Positions 41,217 to 51,031 are shown, counted from the stretch's first letter. The stretch: 64,000 nt of DNA from a bacterium (GCA_021832345.1 JAKBKY010000002.1:1-64000), one strand, 5' to 3'. The notes: generated by a model not told the origin, from the letters alone. Translations and numbers: made by a program.

Positions 41217-43379
41217 ATGATCCTTGAACCTGAAACTCTTAACGATGTCCAAACCACTGCGGTCCGCCATACGGATGGCCCGTGCCTCATCTTTGCCGGT
41301 GCCGGAAGCGGGAAAACCCGCGTCTTGACGCACCGCATCGCCTACTTGTTAGGCGAGCGCAAGGTGGCGCCCGATCGCATCTTTGCGGTCACCTTCACCA
41401 ATAAGGCCGCCGGTGAGATGCGCTCTCGCCTGGCAGCGATGGTGGGTGACGTCAGCCGCGACCTGTGGGTTGGAACCTTCCATGCGACCTGCGCGCGCAT
41501 TCTGCGTCGCGAGGGCAAGCGCATCGGAATCGCGCCGTCGTTCGCCATCGTGGACGACGCCGACCAGCGTGGGCTCGTCAAAGATATCCTCGCCGATCTC
41601 GATTACGACGAGCGTCAGCTCTCGGCCGGAGCGTGCCTGGCGGAGATCTCCAAGGCGAAGAACGCCTTGCAGAAGCCCGATGATTACGCCGAGAAGTCGA
41701 CCTCTCTGCTGGCCGAACGGTTCACCAACGTCTACCGCGAGTACCAGCGCCGCTTAGCCGAATCCAATGGGCTCGACTTCGACGACCTGATCGTGCGGAC
41801 GATCGATCTGCTGGAGACCGATGCGCCGACCCGCAAGAAGTATCAAAGCCGTTTCGAGTACATTCTGGTCGACGAGTATCAGGATGTGAATCAGGCCCAA
41901 TACCGTCTGTTGTCGATCTTGGCCGGGCAGCATAAGAACCTCACCGTGGTGGGCGACGACGATCAGTCGATCTACTCGTGGCGCGGCAGCGACTATCGCA
42001 TGATCCTGCGTTTCGAGCAAGACTTCCCGGGCGCGAAGGTCTTTACGCTTGAGGAGAACTATCGCAGCACGCAGACGATCCTCGACGCCGCCAACGCTTT
42101 GGTGAAGGTCAATACCACGCGCGCTCCCAAGCAGCTCTTCACGCAGCGCGGCCACGGCGAGCCGGTCGATGTGTACGGCGCCACCACCGAACGCGATGAG
42201 GCCCGCTTCTCGGTCGAACGCATCAAAGAGGCCGTGCGCGAAGGCGCCGCCTATCGTGATTTCCTGATCCTCTATCGCACCAACGCGCAGTCGCGCGTCT
42301 TTGAAGAGGCGCTCATCTCCGACGGCGTGCCGTATCGCGTGATCGGCGGCGTCGGGTTCTACGCGCGCACCGAGATCAAGGACACGATCGCCTATCTGCG
42401 CTATATCGCCAACCCCTCCGATGCGCTCGCGTTCAAGCGAATCATCAACGTCCCACGTCGCGGCATCGGTCAGCAGACGCTGGCCGCTCTCACGGCGGCC
42501 GCCGCCGCCGACCGCGTGTCGGTGGCCGAAGCCGTTGCCGACTCCGCGCTCTTGCAGCGGGCCGTGCCCAAGAAGCTCAAGGAACTGGAGCGCTTCGCTG
42601 CGTTGATGGCGAGCCTGCGCGAGCGCGCGCAGCAGTCTTCCCTCGGCGACCTCGTGGTCACCGTGCTCGAAGACACCGGCTACATGCGCGAACTGCAGTC
42701 GGAGGAGACGCACGAGTCGCGCGCTCGCATGGAGAACTTGCAAGAGTTTGTCGGCGTCGCGCGGGAGTACGAGAAGAGCGACCCCGAGGCGACGCTTGAG
42801 GGTTTCCTGGCGAACGTCGCGCTGATCAGCGATCTGGATACGTTGGATCCGGACTCGTCCTACGTCACCTTGATGACCTTGCATGCAGCCAAGGGGCTCG
42901 AGTTTCCGACGGTCTTCCTCACCGGGATGGAAGAAGGCGTCTTTCCGCATTCGCGTACGCTCAACGATCCCCACGAACTCGAAGAAGAGCGCCGGCTGGC
43001 TTACGTCGGCGTTACGCGAGCGATGGATCGCCTCTACATCACCTATGCGCAGCGGCGCATGATCTTCGGCAACACCTACGCGTACCCGAAGTCGCGCTTC
43101 CTCGAAGAGATGGCGACGTTACGCTTTCTCACCGGCGAGACGGCTCCGCCGCCGCGGCCTGCAGGCGGGCGCTGGCGCGAAGTCGCCATTCACGAGAGCG
43201 CCGGTGCGGGCGTGCATATGGGCTTGAACAAGGGCGATCGCGTTCGTCATCCCAAGTGGGGCGAAGGCATGATCGCGGACCTCATCGGCGCCGGTGGCGA
43301 CGGCTTGGTCACCATCGACTTCCCCAACGTGGGGCAGAAGATGCTCATGCTCAAGTACGCGCCGCTCGAGAAGCTCTAA
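41217..43379 (+). CDS. pcrA: UvrD/PcrA-type ATP-dependent DNA helicase
   Basis: 720 residues. All SF1A motifs: FAGAGSGKTRVLTHR (Walker A), FAVTFTNKAAGEM, LVDEYQDVNQAQYR (Walker B), VGDDDQSIYSWRGSD, LEENYRSTQTI, LMTLHAAKGLEFPTVFLTGM and RRLAYVGVTRA. The C-terminal VHMGLNKGDRVRHPKWGEGM is the PcrA Tudor-like region that contacts RNA polymerase. It unwinds DNA 3' to 5' in nucleotide excision repair and recombination control. Confidence 0.95.
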   Translation: MILEPETLNDVQTTAVRHTDGPCLIFAGAGSGKTRVLTHRIAYLLGERKVAPDRIFAVTFTNKAAGEMRSRLAAMVGDVSRDLWVGTFHATCARILRREGKRIGIAPSFAIVDDADQRGLVKDILADLDYDERQLSAGACLAEISKAKNALQKPDDYAEKSTSLLAERFTNVYREYQRRLAESNGLDFDDLIVRTIDLLETDAPTRKKYQSRFEYILVDEYQDVNQAQYRLLSILAGQHKNLTVVGDDDQSIYSWRGSDYRMILRFEQDFPGAKVFTLEENYRSTQTILDAANALVKVNTTRAPKQLFTQRGHGEPVDVYGATTERDEARFSVERIKEAVREGAAYRDFLILYRTNAQSRVFEEALISDGVPYRVIGGVGFYARTEIKDTIAYLRYIANPSDALAFKRIINVPRRGIGQQTLAALTAAAAADRVSVAEAVADSALLQRAVPKKLKELERFAALMASLRERAQQSSLGDLVVTVLEDTGYMRELQSEETHESRARMENLQEFVGVAREYEKSDPEATLEGFLANVALISDLDTLDPDSSYVTLMTLHAAKGLEFPTVFLTGMEEGVFPHSRTLNDPHELEEERRLAYVGVTRAMDRLYITYAQRRMIFGNTYAYPKSRFLEEMATLRFLTGETAPPPRPAGGRWREVAIHESAGAGVHMGLNKGDRVRHPKWGEGMIADLIGAGGDGLVTIDFPNVGQKMLMLKYAPLEKL

Positions 43380-43437
43380 CCTTCGCGTCGTCGTACGCGA
43401 AGATGATCTGCGCCCGTTCATAGAGGCGATGCAACAG

Positions 43438-44163
43438 ATGGGCAACGAGCCGATACGCGTGGCGATTGCGGGGATTTGCGGCCGCATGGGCAGCCTTGTC
43501 CGCGACGTCGTGGAGAGCGCGCCAAGCCTGCGATACGTGGGCGGTCTTGCGCGTTGCGCGCAGCCGGAGGAGCGCGTCTATAGCGATATGGCGCAGCTTT
43601 GTACGCAGAGCTTGCCCGATGTGCTGGTCGACTTTACCGTCGCTGCGGCTAGTCGCGACCTGGTGATGACGGCAGTGCGCGCCGGCGTGCGTCCGCTGAT
43701 CGGCACGAGCGGCTGGAACGCGCAGGATCGCCAGGCGCTGGCTCAGGCGCTCGACGAGCGCGGCATCGGTGGTCTGCTCGTTCCGAACTTCGCCATCGGC
43801 GCGGTGCTGATGATGCGCTTCGCGGCGCAGGCCGCAGCGCAGTTCGTCGGCGTCGAGATCGTCGAGATGCACCACGACGCCAAGCGCGACGCCCCGAGCG
43901 GCACGGCGGTGCTGACCGCCGAACGCATCGCTGCGGCGCGCGCCGATGGACTCGTGCCGGTGATTCACAGCGTGCGCTTGCGCGGGCTGCTCGCGCATCA
44001 AGAGGTGCTGCTCGGCAACGACGGCGAGGTGCTGACCATCCGTCACGATACGCTCTCGCGCGACGCGTTCAAACCCGGCATTGCGCTGGCACTGGCCTCC
44101 ATCGGGAGCCTGCGCGGGCTGCATGTCGGGCTCGAAGCGGTGCTCCCGGAGCCGCGCTCGTGA
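43438..44163 (+). CDS. dapB: 4-hydroxy-tetrahydrodipicolinate reductase
   Basis: 241 residues from ATG 43438, 11 bases after GAGG (ATG 43429 is alternative). RVAIAGICGRMGSLVRDVVE is the NAD(P)H site, LVDFTVAAASRDL, LIGTSGW, NFAIGAVLM, VEIVEMHHDAKRDAPSGTAV the substrate and catalytic segment with His-His and Lys. It reduces the product of DapA on the way to diaminopimelate and lysine. First gene of a unit with asd, lysC and dapA. Confidence 0.95.
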   Translation: MGNEPIRVAIAGICGRMGSLVRDVVESAPSLRYVGGLARCAQPEERVYSDMAQLCTQSLPDVLVDFTVAAASRDLVMTAVRAGVRPLIGTSGWNAQDRQALAQALDERGIGGLLVPNFAIGAVLMMRFAAQAAAQFVGVEIVEMHHDAKRDAPSGTAVLTAERIAAARADGLVPVIHSVRLRGLLAHQEVLLGNDGEVLTIRHDTLSRDAFKPGIALALASIGSLRGLHVGLEAVLPEPRS

Positions 44164-45158
44164 AGGTGGCCGTCGTGGGCGCGACCGGAGCCGTCGGCCA
44201 AACGATGCTCGCGGTACTCGGTGAGTCGGGGCTGGGCGTGGAGCAGCTCGGAGCCTTTGCTCAACGCGCGCACAGCGAGGAGCTTCGCTTTCGCGGGCGC
44301 CCGGTCGACGTGCAACCCGCAAGCGATGCGCTGCTCTCCGCGTACGACGTGGTCTTCTTCGCCGGTGGTGACGTCGCAAGCCGTCAGTACGTGCCCTCGT
44401 TGCTGCGTCGCGGCGCGGTGGTCATCGATAATAGCGCCGCCTACCGGTTGGCGCAGGGCGTACCGCTGGTGGTCCCTGAGATCAACCCCGATGTCGTCGG
44501 CGCCGGCGATCGCCTCTTTCCGGTCGGCAACTGCACGGCGATCATTCTCTGCATGGCACTCGAACCGATCCGAGCGATAGCGGGCCTGCGCAGCGTCTAC
44601 GTCGCGACCTACCAGGCGGCCAGCGGCGCAGGGCGCGCCGGGCTCGAAGAGCTGGCTGCAGGCGAACGCGCGCTCGTGTACGGTGAAGCGGAGCCTGTGG
44701 GCGTGGTCTTTCCTGCGGGACTGGCGCGCAACGTCGTGCCGCAGGTCGGCGCGCTCGCAGCCGGCGGTTGGAGCGATGAAGAAGAGAAGGTGGCCCAGGA
44801 GACGCGCAAGGTGCTCGGCGTGCCGGATCTGCGCATCTCTGCGACCTGCGTTCGCGTTCCGGTGCGCACCGCTCACGCCGAGGCGGTCTTTCTGACGACC
44901 CAAGAGTCGACGAGCGTTGAGGCGCTGGGTGAGCGTCTTGCTCGCGCGCCCGGACTCCGTTTCCACGTCGCTGGGATCGTGACGCCGCGCGAGGTTGAGG
45001 GCAGCGACCTCGTCCACGTGGCGCGTCTGCGCGCGCAAGACTCCTCCGGGCGGCGCTTCGCGCTCTGGGCGGTCGGCGATCAGCTTCGCAAAGGCGCCGC
45101 CACCAATGCCGTCCAGATTCTCCAACTGCTGGTCGCCAAAGGCTTCGTGCGCGCATGA
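44160..45158 (+). CDS. asd: Aspartate-semialdehyde dehydrogenase
   Basis: 332 residues from a GTG overlapping dapB by 4 bp. VAVVGATGAVGQTMLAVLGE is the NADP site, FPVGNCTAIILCMAL holds the catalytic Cys, SVYVATYQAASGAGRAGLEE, RVPVRTAHAEAVFL with the His. It reduces aspartyl phosphate to the semialdehyde, the branch point for lysine, threonine and methionine. Confidence 0.95.
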   Translation: MKVAVVGATGAVGQTMLAVLGESGLGVEQLGAFAQRAHSEELRFRGRPVDVQPASDALLSAYDVVFFAGGDVASRQYVPSLLRRGAVVIDNSAAYRLAQGVPLVVPEINPDVVGAGDRLFPVGNCTAIILCMALEPIRAIAGLRSVYVATYQAASGAGRAGLEELAAGERALVYGEAEPVGVVFPAGLARNVVPQVGALAAGGWSDEEEKVAQETRKVLGVPDLRISATCVRVPVRTAHAEAVFLTTQESTSVEALGERLARAPGLRFHVAGIVTPREVEGSDLVHVARLRAQDSSGRRFALWAVGDQLRKGAATNAVQILQLLVAKGFVRA

Positions 45159-46378
45159 CCGGCACGCGGCCGGTCGCCGTCCTCAAGTTCGGCGGCACGT
45201 CTGTGGCCACGAGCGAGCAGCGTGCTGCTGCAATTGCGCGCATCCGCGAATCCCGGCAGCGCGGCTTTGCCACCGTCGCGGTGGTCTCGGCGATGGGGCG
45301 CGCTCCGGCTCCGTATGCAACCGATTCGCTGGCAGCGCTCGCCGGTCACGCGCAGCCGGATGCAAACGTCGATCTCCTGCTCTCCTGCGGCGAAACGATT
45401 GCCGCCGCGCTCACCGCGTATGAAGCCTGTCTTCAAGGCGTGCCCGCGCGCGCGCTCACGGGCACCCAAGCCGGCATTATCACCGACGGCCGTGCGGGAG
45501 ATGCGACGCCTCTCCGTGTCGAAGCGGCGGTGCTCAGCCGGCTGCTCGATGCCGAGGTCGTGCCGATCGTTGCCGGCTTCCAAGGCGCGACCGCCGACGG
45601 AACGGTGACGACGCTTGGTCGCGGCGGCAGCGATCTCTCCGCGATTGCGATCGGGCAGGCGCTGGGTGCCGAACGCATCGACATCTACACCGACGTTCCC
45701 GGCGTCATGACGGCCGATCCGCGGCGAATCGAGGATGCGCACCCGATCGAGCGCGTCTCGCTCGAAGAGATGATCGAACTTTCGCAACACGGCGCCAAGG
45801 TCATGCACGATAAGGCCGCCGAGTTCGCGCAGCGCAGCGGCACGCGCTACGAGCTCAAGAGCCTGCGCACCGATGAGGGCACGATCGTCGACGACCATGC
45901 CGAGCATCGCCGCCCGGTCAGCGGCATCGCGCTGAAGAGCCGCATCACGTGGTTTCGCGCCATTCGCGGCGACGTCGATGCCCCCCAAGCTCGGATGCAG
46001 CTCGAACTCGAGATGTTCCGCCGGATCGCGCATGCCGGCATCTCGCTCGATCAGGTCTCGATCAACCAAGGCGGTGTATCGTTTGGCGTGCAGGGCGATC
46101 GAGGCAACGAGATGCGCGAGCTGCTCGGAGACCTCAACCTCGCGGTGCGCGTGCGTGAAGGGTGTGCGAAGCTTTCGGTGGTCGGCGCCGGCATGCGCGG
46201 CACCCCGGGCGTCGTCTACTCCGTGGTCAGCGCGCTCTCGGCCGCCAACGTGGAGATCATTCACTGTACCGACAGCAACATTACCATCTCCGTGCTCGTG
46301 CCCGAGATAGATGCGCAGCGTGCCGAACGGGCGGTTCACGACTACTTTCACCTCGATGAAGGAGTACCGGCATCATGA
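45155..46378 (+). CDS. lysC: Aspartate kinase
   Basis: 407 residues, 4-bp overlap with asd. KFGGTSVATSEQRAAAIARI is the kinase start, LSCGETIAAALTAYEACLQG, LGRGGSDLSAIAIGQALGAE and IYTDVPGVMTADPRRIEDAH complete the active site. Two ACT domains close the protein (VSINQGGVSFGVQGDRGNEM and VVGAGMRGTPGVVYSVVSAL), so feedback inhibition by lysine and/or threonine is expected. Confidence 0.95.
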   Translation: MTGTRPVAVLKFGGTSVATSEQRAAAIARIRESRQRGFATVAVVSAMGRAPAPYATDSLAALAGHAQPDANVDLLLSCGETIAAALTAYEACLQGVPARALTGTQAGIITDGRAGDATPLRVEAAVLSRLLDAEVVPIVAGFQGATADGTVTTLGRGGSDLSAIAIGQALGAERIDIYTDVPGVMTADPRRIEDAHPIERVSLEEMIELSQHGAKVMHDKAAEFAQRSGTRYELKSLRTDEGTIVDDHAEHRRPVSGIALKSRITWFRAIRGDVDAPQARMQLELEMFRRIAHAGISLDQVSINQGGVSFGVQGDRGNEMRELLGDLNLAVRVREGCAKLSVVGAGMRGTPGVVYSVVSALSAANVEIIHCTDSNITISVLVPEIDAQRAERAVHDYFHLDEGVPAS

Positions 46379-47271
46379 ACCTCGGCAGCGTTCTCACCGC
46401 CATGGTGACGCCCTTCGACGCGCACGGAGCGCTCGATGTGCCGTTGGCCGCGCGCCTTGCGAGTTGGCTGGTCGAGCGCGGGAACGACGGCTTGGTGATC
46501 GCAGGCTCAACCGGCGAGGGCATGTCGCTCGATGCGGCGGAGCGGCGCTCTCTCTTTGCCGCGGTCGTGCAAGCGGTGGGCGGCCGGGCGGCGACGATCG
46601 CCAACGTCGGCAGCAACGATACGCGCGCCACGATCGCCGCAGCGGCGCAGGCACAAGCCGCCGGTGTGGATGCGCTGCTCGTGGTGGTGCCCTACTACAA
46701 CAAGCCGACCCAGGGCGGGATGCTGGCGCACTTCGGCGCCGTCGCTCAAGCGACGAGTCTGCCGATCCTCGTCTACAACATCCCCGGGAGAACCGCCGTC
46801 AACATGCTGCCGCAGACCTTGCTCGAGCTTGCGCGCCGGCACTCCAACATCGTGGGCGTCAAAGAATCCAGCGGCGACCTCAAGCAGATCGCCACCATCC
46901 TGCGCGATCGCCCCGACGGCTTTCGCGTCTTCGCAGGCGACGACCATCTCTTCTTGCCCTGCCTGGCACTGGGGGCCGACGGCGTCGTCGGCGTTGCATC
47001 GCACCTCTGTTCGTGTGAGTTCGTGCAGATGCGCAACGCCTATAACGGCGGTTATGTCGCACAGGCTGCGCGCATCCATGCGCGGTTGCTGGCGCTCTTC
47101 GATGCCCTCTTTGCCACGACGAGCCCGGCTCCGATCAAATGGGCGATGGAGCAGATGGGCTTTGCGGTGGGCGCACCACGGCTTCCGCTGGAGGCGCTGC
47201 CGCCGGAGTTGGCGCAACGCCTTGCGCCGTTGATCGAACCCTACACCAGCGAGGTCGCCCAGTCGCGATGA
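46375..47271 (+). CDS. dapA: 4-hydroxy-tetrahydrodipicolinate synthase
   Basis: 298 residues, 4-bp overlap with lysC. TAMVTPFDAHGALDVPLAAR, GSTGEGMSLDAAERRSLFA, VVVPYYNKPTQGGMLAHFGA with the catalytic Tyr, YNIPGRTAVNM, and NIVGVKESSGDLKQIATIL with the Schiff-base Lys. It condenses pyruvate with aspartate semialdehyde. The gene order dapB-asd-lysC-dapA covers four successive or linked steps. Confidence 0.95.
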   Translation: MNLGSVLTAMVTPFDAHGALDVPLAARLASWLVERGNDGLVIAGSTGEGMSLDAAERRSLFAAVVQAVGGRAATIANVGSNDTRATIAAAAQAQAAGVDALLVVVPYYNKPTQGGMLAHFGAVAQATSLPILVYNIPGRTAVNMLPQTLLELARRHSNIVGVKESSGDLKQIATILRDRPDGFRVFAGDDHLFLPCLALGADGVVGVASHLCSCEFVQMRNAYNGGYVAQAARIHARLLALFDALFATTSPAPIKWAMEQMGFAVGAPRLPLEALPPELAQRLAPLIEPYTSEVAQSR

Positions 47272-48020
47272 GCGTGGATATCCTCGGGTGCCGGCTCGAT
47301 CCGTTGGATGCCGACGCGGCGGTCGAGGCGATCGTGCAACTCGCCGATGCGCACGCCGGCGCTGTGGTGGTGACGCTCGGCACGGAGATGGTCGTCTACG
47401 CGCAGCGCGACACGCGCTTTCGCGCGGTGATCAATAGCGCTGCGCTCTGCCTCTGCGACACCGTCGGAGTTCTGGCGCTCGCTCGCAAGCGTGGTGCGAC
47501 GCTCCGGCAGCGCGTCACCGGGGTCGAGCTGGTCGAGCGTCTCTGTGCGCGCGTAGCGCAGACGGGGCAGAGCGTCTACTTCCTCGGCGGTGCGCCGGGC
47601 GTGGCTGCGCAAGCCGCGGCTCGCCTTCAGGCGCGTCTGCCGCAGCTACGGATCGCCGGTACGCGCGATGGATACTTCGAGCCGGAGCGCTCCGGGCAGA
47701 TCGCCGAAGAGATCGCGCGTAGCGGCGCGGCCCTGCTCTTCGTCGGCATGGGCTCTCCGCGGCAAGAGTTTTGGCTCGCCGAATGGCTGGGCACAAGCGC
47801 AGCGGGGGTCGGTCTTGGAGTCGGCGGCTCGTTTGATGTCTTGAGCGGGCGCGTCGCGCGCGCGCCGGCAGCGTGGCGGCGGTTAGGCTTGGAATGGCTC
47901 TACCGTCTGGTGAGTGAACCGTCGCGCTGGCGGCGGCAGTTGGCCTTACCCTACTTTCTGTGGTTGGTTCTGCGCGAGGGTCGTTCGACGCGCCGGACGG
48001 GAAGCAAGAGTGTGATATGA
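47268..48020 (+). CDS. WecG/TagA/CpsF-family glycosyltransferase
   Basis: 250 residues from ATG 47268 (4-bp overlap with dapA). VTLGTEMVVYAQRDTRFRAV, RVTGVELVERLCARVAQTGQ, VYFLGGAPGVAAQAAARLQA, VGMGSPRQEFWLAEWL and GVGLGVGGSFDVLSGRVARA are the conserved blocks. Such enzymes add N-acetylmannosamine(uronic acid) or similar to an undecaprenyl-linked sugar in exopolysaccharide or wall polymer synthesis. Coupled to the lysine genes by overlap. Confidence 0.9.
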   Translation: MSVDILGCRLDPLDADAAVEAIVQLADAHAGAVVVTLGTEMVVYAQRDTRFRAVINSAALCLCDTVGVLALARKRGATLRQRVTGVELVERLCARVAQTGQSVYFLGGAPGVAAQAAARLQARLPQLRIAGTRDGYFEPERSGQIAEEIARSGAALLFVGMGSPRQEFWLAEWLGTSAAGVGLGVGGSFDVLSGRVARAPAAWRRLGLEWLYRLVSEPSRWRRQLALPYFLWLVLREGRSTRRTGSKSVI

Positions 48021-49060
48021 AAGCGATGATCCTGGCCGGTGGTCTCTCGACGCGGCTCTATCCGCTGACGAAACAGGTGCCCAAACCGCTCGTTCCGGTG
48101 GCCGGTGAACCCAACGCCGCGCATCTCCTGCGCTATCTGGCCGATGCGGGCTTCGATGAAGTCGCCATCAACGTGCACTATCTGGCCGAACGCATCGTCA
48201 CGGCATTGGGCGACGGCGCGCGTTTTGGCGTGAAGTTGCGCTACCTCCACGAGCCGGAGTTGATGGGTAGCGCCGGCGCACTCAAAGCGCTGGAGCAGTT
48301 CTTTAGCGGCGAGACCTTTGTTGTCGTCGGTTGTGACGATCTCACCGATATGAGTCTGGCCGCGCTGCTCGACTTCCATCGCAGCAGAGAGGCCATCGCG
48401 ACGATCGGTTTGGTGGAGCGCGAGTGCGTCGAGCAGTACGGCGTGGTGGTCACCGACCCCGCGGGGAAGGTGGTCGGGTTTCAAGAGAAACCTGCGCGCG
48501 GAACCGAGCGCAGCCGCCTGGTCAACACCGGCATCTACGTCTTCGAGCCCGAGATCTTCGCGTGGATACCGCCGCAGACGTTCTACGATTTCGGTGCGCA
48601 AGTCTTTCCGGCGTTGCAGCAGGCCGTCGCGGCCTTCTACGGCTACGATGCGCGTGGGGCGTACTGGTGCGATATCGGAACGCCTTCGGAGTACCGGCGC
48701 GCCAGCCACGATCTGCTTTCGGGTGGTTTCTCCATCCCGGGCGTTCAGGCCACCGGCATCGATGCCTCGGCGCGCATTGCATCCGACGTGCAGATCGAAG
48801 GCCCCGTCTGGATCGGGCCTGGGGTGCAGGTGGGGCAAGGCGTTCGCATCGTCGGTCCATCGGTGTTCGGTGCGGGCGCGTGCGTCGGCGACGGTGCGTG
48901 CGTCGAACACAGCATTCTATGGGACGGAGCGCGCGTCGGCAGTGGAGCGCAGGTGCGTGAGGTCATCCTCGGCATGAACTATGTGGTCGCCGATGAGTCG
49001 GTCGTAGAGGGCCTGGTGCTGGCTCACGAGTGCGAGCCGGACGCCGCCGCGATACCGTAA
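48017..49060 (+). CDS. NDP-sugar nucleotidyltransferase
   Basis: 347 residues from ATG 48017 (4-bp overlap). KAMILAGGLSTRLYPLTKQV, then PKPLVPVAGEP, ELMGSAGALKALEQFF, VVVGCDDLTDMSLAALLDFH and AYWCDIGTPSEYRRASHDLL define the fold; a short left-handed helix follows (ASDVQIEGPVWIGPGVQVGQ). It is distinct from the enzyme at 37.7 kb. It probably supplies an activated hexose to the adjacent WecG-type transferase. Confidence 0.9.
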   Translation: MKAMILAGGLSTRLYPLTKQVPKPLVPVAGEPNAAHLLRYLADAGFDEVAINVHYLAERIVTALGDGARFGVKLRYLHEPELMGSAGALKALEQFFSGETFVVVGCDDLTDMSLAALLDFHRSREAIATIGLVERECVEQYGVVVTDPAGKVVGFQEKPARGTERSRLVNTGIYVFEPEIFAWIPPQTFYDFGAQVFPALQQAVAAFYGYDARGAYWCDIGTPSEYRRASHDLLSGGFSIPGVQATGIDASARIASDVQIEGPVWIGPGVQVGQGVRIVGPSVFGAGACVGDGACVEHSILWDGARVGSGAQVREVILGMNYVVADESVVEGLVLAHECEPDAAAIP

Positions 49061-49119
49061 TCGGCTAACCAACCGCGACAAGCGACTAGCGCCGCCTACG
49101 TACCGAGGGATGGCAGGGC

Positions 49120-49752
49120 GTGATCTTAGCGGTGCTCGATCTGCTCTTCCCGGCCCGGTGCGCCGTCTGCGCGCGCATCGGCAGCGGGCTCTGCGTTGCA
49201 TGTGCTCCGGTCGTGCCGGCGCGGACGCTGCGGAGCGCCACGTTACAGGTGAGCGCGCTTGGCGCGTACGAGGCGCCGTGGCGTAGCGCAGTGCTGGCGC
49301 TCAAGGATGGCCGTCGCGATGTCGCGGCCGCTCTGGGTCGGCGGCTCAGCGGATTGCTGCCCGAGAGCGTCGGCCTCGTGCCTGTGCCGACGACCGCGGC
49401 TCGTCGTCGACGACGGGGCTTTGACGGGGCTCTGCTTCTCGCGCAGATCGTTGCAGCGCGCACCGGCGGCAGCGTCTACCCGGTCTTATCGCAGGTGGCA
49501 GGTGATGCCCAACGCGGCCGCTCGCGTTCTGCTCGGCTTAAAGCGCGTGGACGATTCCACTGCGCGCAGAGCGTGCCGCCGGGTGCACGGTTGATGCTCG
49601 TGGACGACGTCATGACCACCGGAGCAACCTTGGAAGACTGCGCCGCCGCCCTGCGGCGTGCCGGAGCGCAGGTCGATCGCGCCATCGTGGTTGCCGCGAC
49701 GCCGTGGGAGCGGATTCGCACGCTCGTCACACCAACCCTCACGATGATATAG
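49120..49752 (+). CDS. comF: ComF-family phosphoribosyltransferase-like protein
   Basis: 210 residues from a GTG with AGGGATGG upstream. A Cys-rich N-terminus (LLFPARCAVCARIGSGLCVA, CAPVV) is followed by LVPVPTTAARRRRRGFDGAL and the PRPP loop LMLVDDVMTTGATLEDCAAA. ComF takes part in DNA uptake in competent bacteria; its biochemical step is not settled. Confidence 0.9.
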   Translation: MILAVLDLLFPARCAVCARIGSGLCVACAPVVPARTLRSATLQVSALGAYEAPWRSAVLALKDGRRDVAAALGRRLSGLLPESVGLVPVPTTAARRRRRGFDGALLLAQIVAARTGGSVYPVLSQVAGDAQRGRSRSARLKARGRFHCAQSVPPGARLMLVDDVMTTGATLEDCAAALRRAGAQVDRAIVVAATPWERIRTLVTPTLTMI

Positions 49753-49901
49753 CCGTTCAATCTGATTTCATGAACTCGGCGAGATTCTCGATGATATCCC
49801 GGTTGCACGCCCGTTCTCCCGCGGTCGAATAATGCACACGGTTCATGGCCCGACCAAGCTGTGAAGGCAAGTCCATCGTGAGTTAGCCTTCACCGCGCCG
49901 G

Positions 49902-50306
49902 TTGGTCGCGAAGTTCTATCGTGGGCTCGACGGAAGCGAACCCGTTAACGAGTTCATCGAGAAGCGTAAACCTGCGGTTCAAATCGCTATCGACCGGCAA
50001 ATCGATCGGATCAACGCTCTCGATGAGGAGCATCCGCAGCTCGCCTTTCCGCACAGCTCGCAGATCGAAGGTGAACTACGCGAGCTGCGCTGTCACTACG
50101 GCCGAACGCTCTATCGAATCTTGTATCGCCGTAGCGTTCAATTCATCGTTCTACTGCATATCTTCGAGAAACATGATGAAGCAGTTCCAGAGGTGGACAA
50201 GGAGATTGCGCGCGAGAGGTGGGCGGACTTTCAGAAGCGCATGGCCGCCAAGCCACGTAAGCGCCCAAGCCCGATCGGAAAGAAGGCGCCACCCAAGCGT
50301 TCTTGA
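49902..50306 (+). CDS. RelE/HigB-like toxin (phage Gp49 type)
   Basis: 134 residues from TTG 49902; no ATG is available. VAKFYRGLDGSEPVNEFIEK, then FPHSSQIEGELRELRCHYGR, TLYRILYRRSVQFIVLLHIF and EKHDEAVPEVDKEIARERW match the Gp49/HigB-like ribosome-dependent RNases, with a longer basic tail (KPRKRPSPIGKKAPPKRS). Followed 34 bp later by an XRE antitoxin. Confidence 0.85.
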   Translation: MVAKFYRGLDGSEPVNEFIEKRKPAVQIAIDRQIDRINALDEEHPQLAFPHSSQIEGELRELRCHYGRTLYRILYRRSVQFIVLLHIFEKHDEAVPEVDKEIARERWADFQKRMAAKPRKRPSPIGKKAPPKRS

Positions 50307-50340
50307 CTCACTTTCTCACATCTGATAAGCTGAGTAGGTC

Positions 50341-50685
50341 ATGCCGCGCAAAGAATCTGCCCGTTCAGTTAGCCCGATCGGCCAGGATGCTAAGCAAGCT
50401 GCGGCACGTCGCCGAGCCTCCGATCCCAAGTATGCCGAACTCGAGAAGAAGCACGAGGTAGCGCTCGCGATTGCAGACCTCGTGATTCTCCATCGTACCC
50501 GAACGGGGCTCACTCAGGAAGCTCTGGCCTCCCGAATGGGGACGAGCGTCTCTGCGATTTCGCGTCTGGAGTCAGGCTTTCACGTTCCCTCGATCGATAC
50601 ACTACGCAAGCTTGCTGGTGCGCTTGGCGGTCGCGTCAAAATCGATATCGTCGACTACACCCCTGGGCATAGCCCGCTTCGTTGA
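50341..50685 (+). CDS. XRE-family antitoxin
   Basis: 114 residues. LILHRTRTGLTQEALASRMG, then TSVSAISRLESGFHVPSIDT is the helix-turn-helix; RVKIDIVDYTPGHSPLR ends. It matches HigA-like antitoxins of Gp49-type toxins. The N-terminal 45 residues are charged and probably contact the toxin. Confidence 0.87.
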   Translation: MPRKESARSVSPIGQDAKQAAARRRASDPKYAELEKKHEVALAIADLVILHRTRTGLTQEALASRMGTSVSAISRLESGFHVPSIDTLRKLAGALGGRVKIDIVDYTPGHSPLR

Positions 50686-50766
50686 CGATAAAGGGCTTCC
50701 CCAGCGCCCCGTCACCGCGCTGTTCGTCGAGAAACGAAGAAGAGCGCAGGGAGAATCTGCAAGACT

Positions 50767-50956
50767 ATGGCGACGGTTGGCGGTGTTCTTGGTATCGTCG
50801 GGTGGGTACTCGCATGGATGCCGCGTCATCTTCGGGTCGATCGGTCTTGGCCGCGCTCAGCAAGGTAACGTAGGCAATGGGATGGCTATCACTGGACTTG
50901 TCTTGGGGATCCTCACGATCGTCTGGAAACTGATTCCGGGATTCAATCTGATGTAG
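50767..50956 (+). pseudogene. Small DUF4190-like membrane protein, frameshifted
   Basis: ATVGGVLGIVGWVLAWMP reads from ATG 50767. About 50823 the frame changes and continues VIFGSIGLGRAQQGNVGNGM, then AITGLVLGILTIVWKLIPGF. The two halves together make the usual two-helix DUF4190-type protein, a regulator of uncertain role. A single-base insertion would explain it. Confidence 0.7.
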
Positions 50957-51031
50957 CGGCACACCGGTTGCCATCGGATGCGCTGCCACACCGAGGTCTC
51001 CGGCTCCCGTGCCGGCATGAGCGTTCAGCGA

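Noticed and set aside
43333-44379. Several 300-400-codon minus-strand frames across dapB, asd, lysC and dapA
   Set aside because: They are typical shadows in high-GC genes (His/Arg-rich, no domain motifs); the plus-strand genes are unambiguous.
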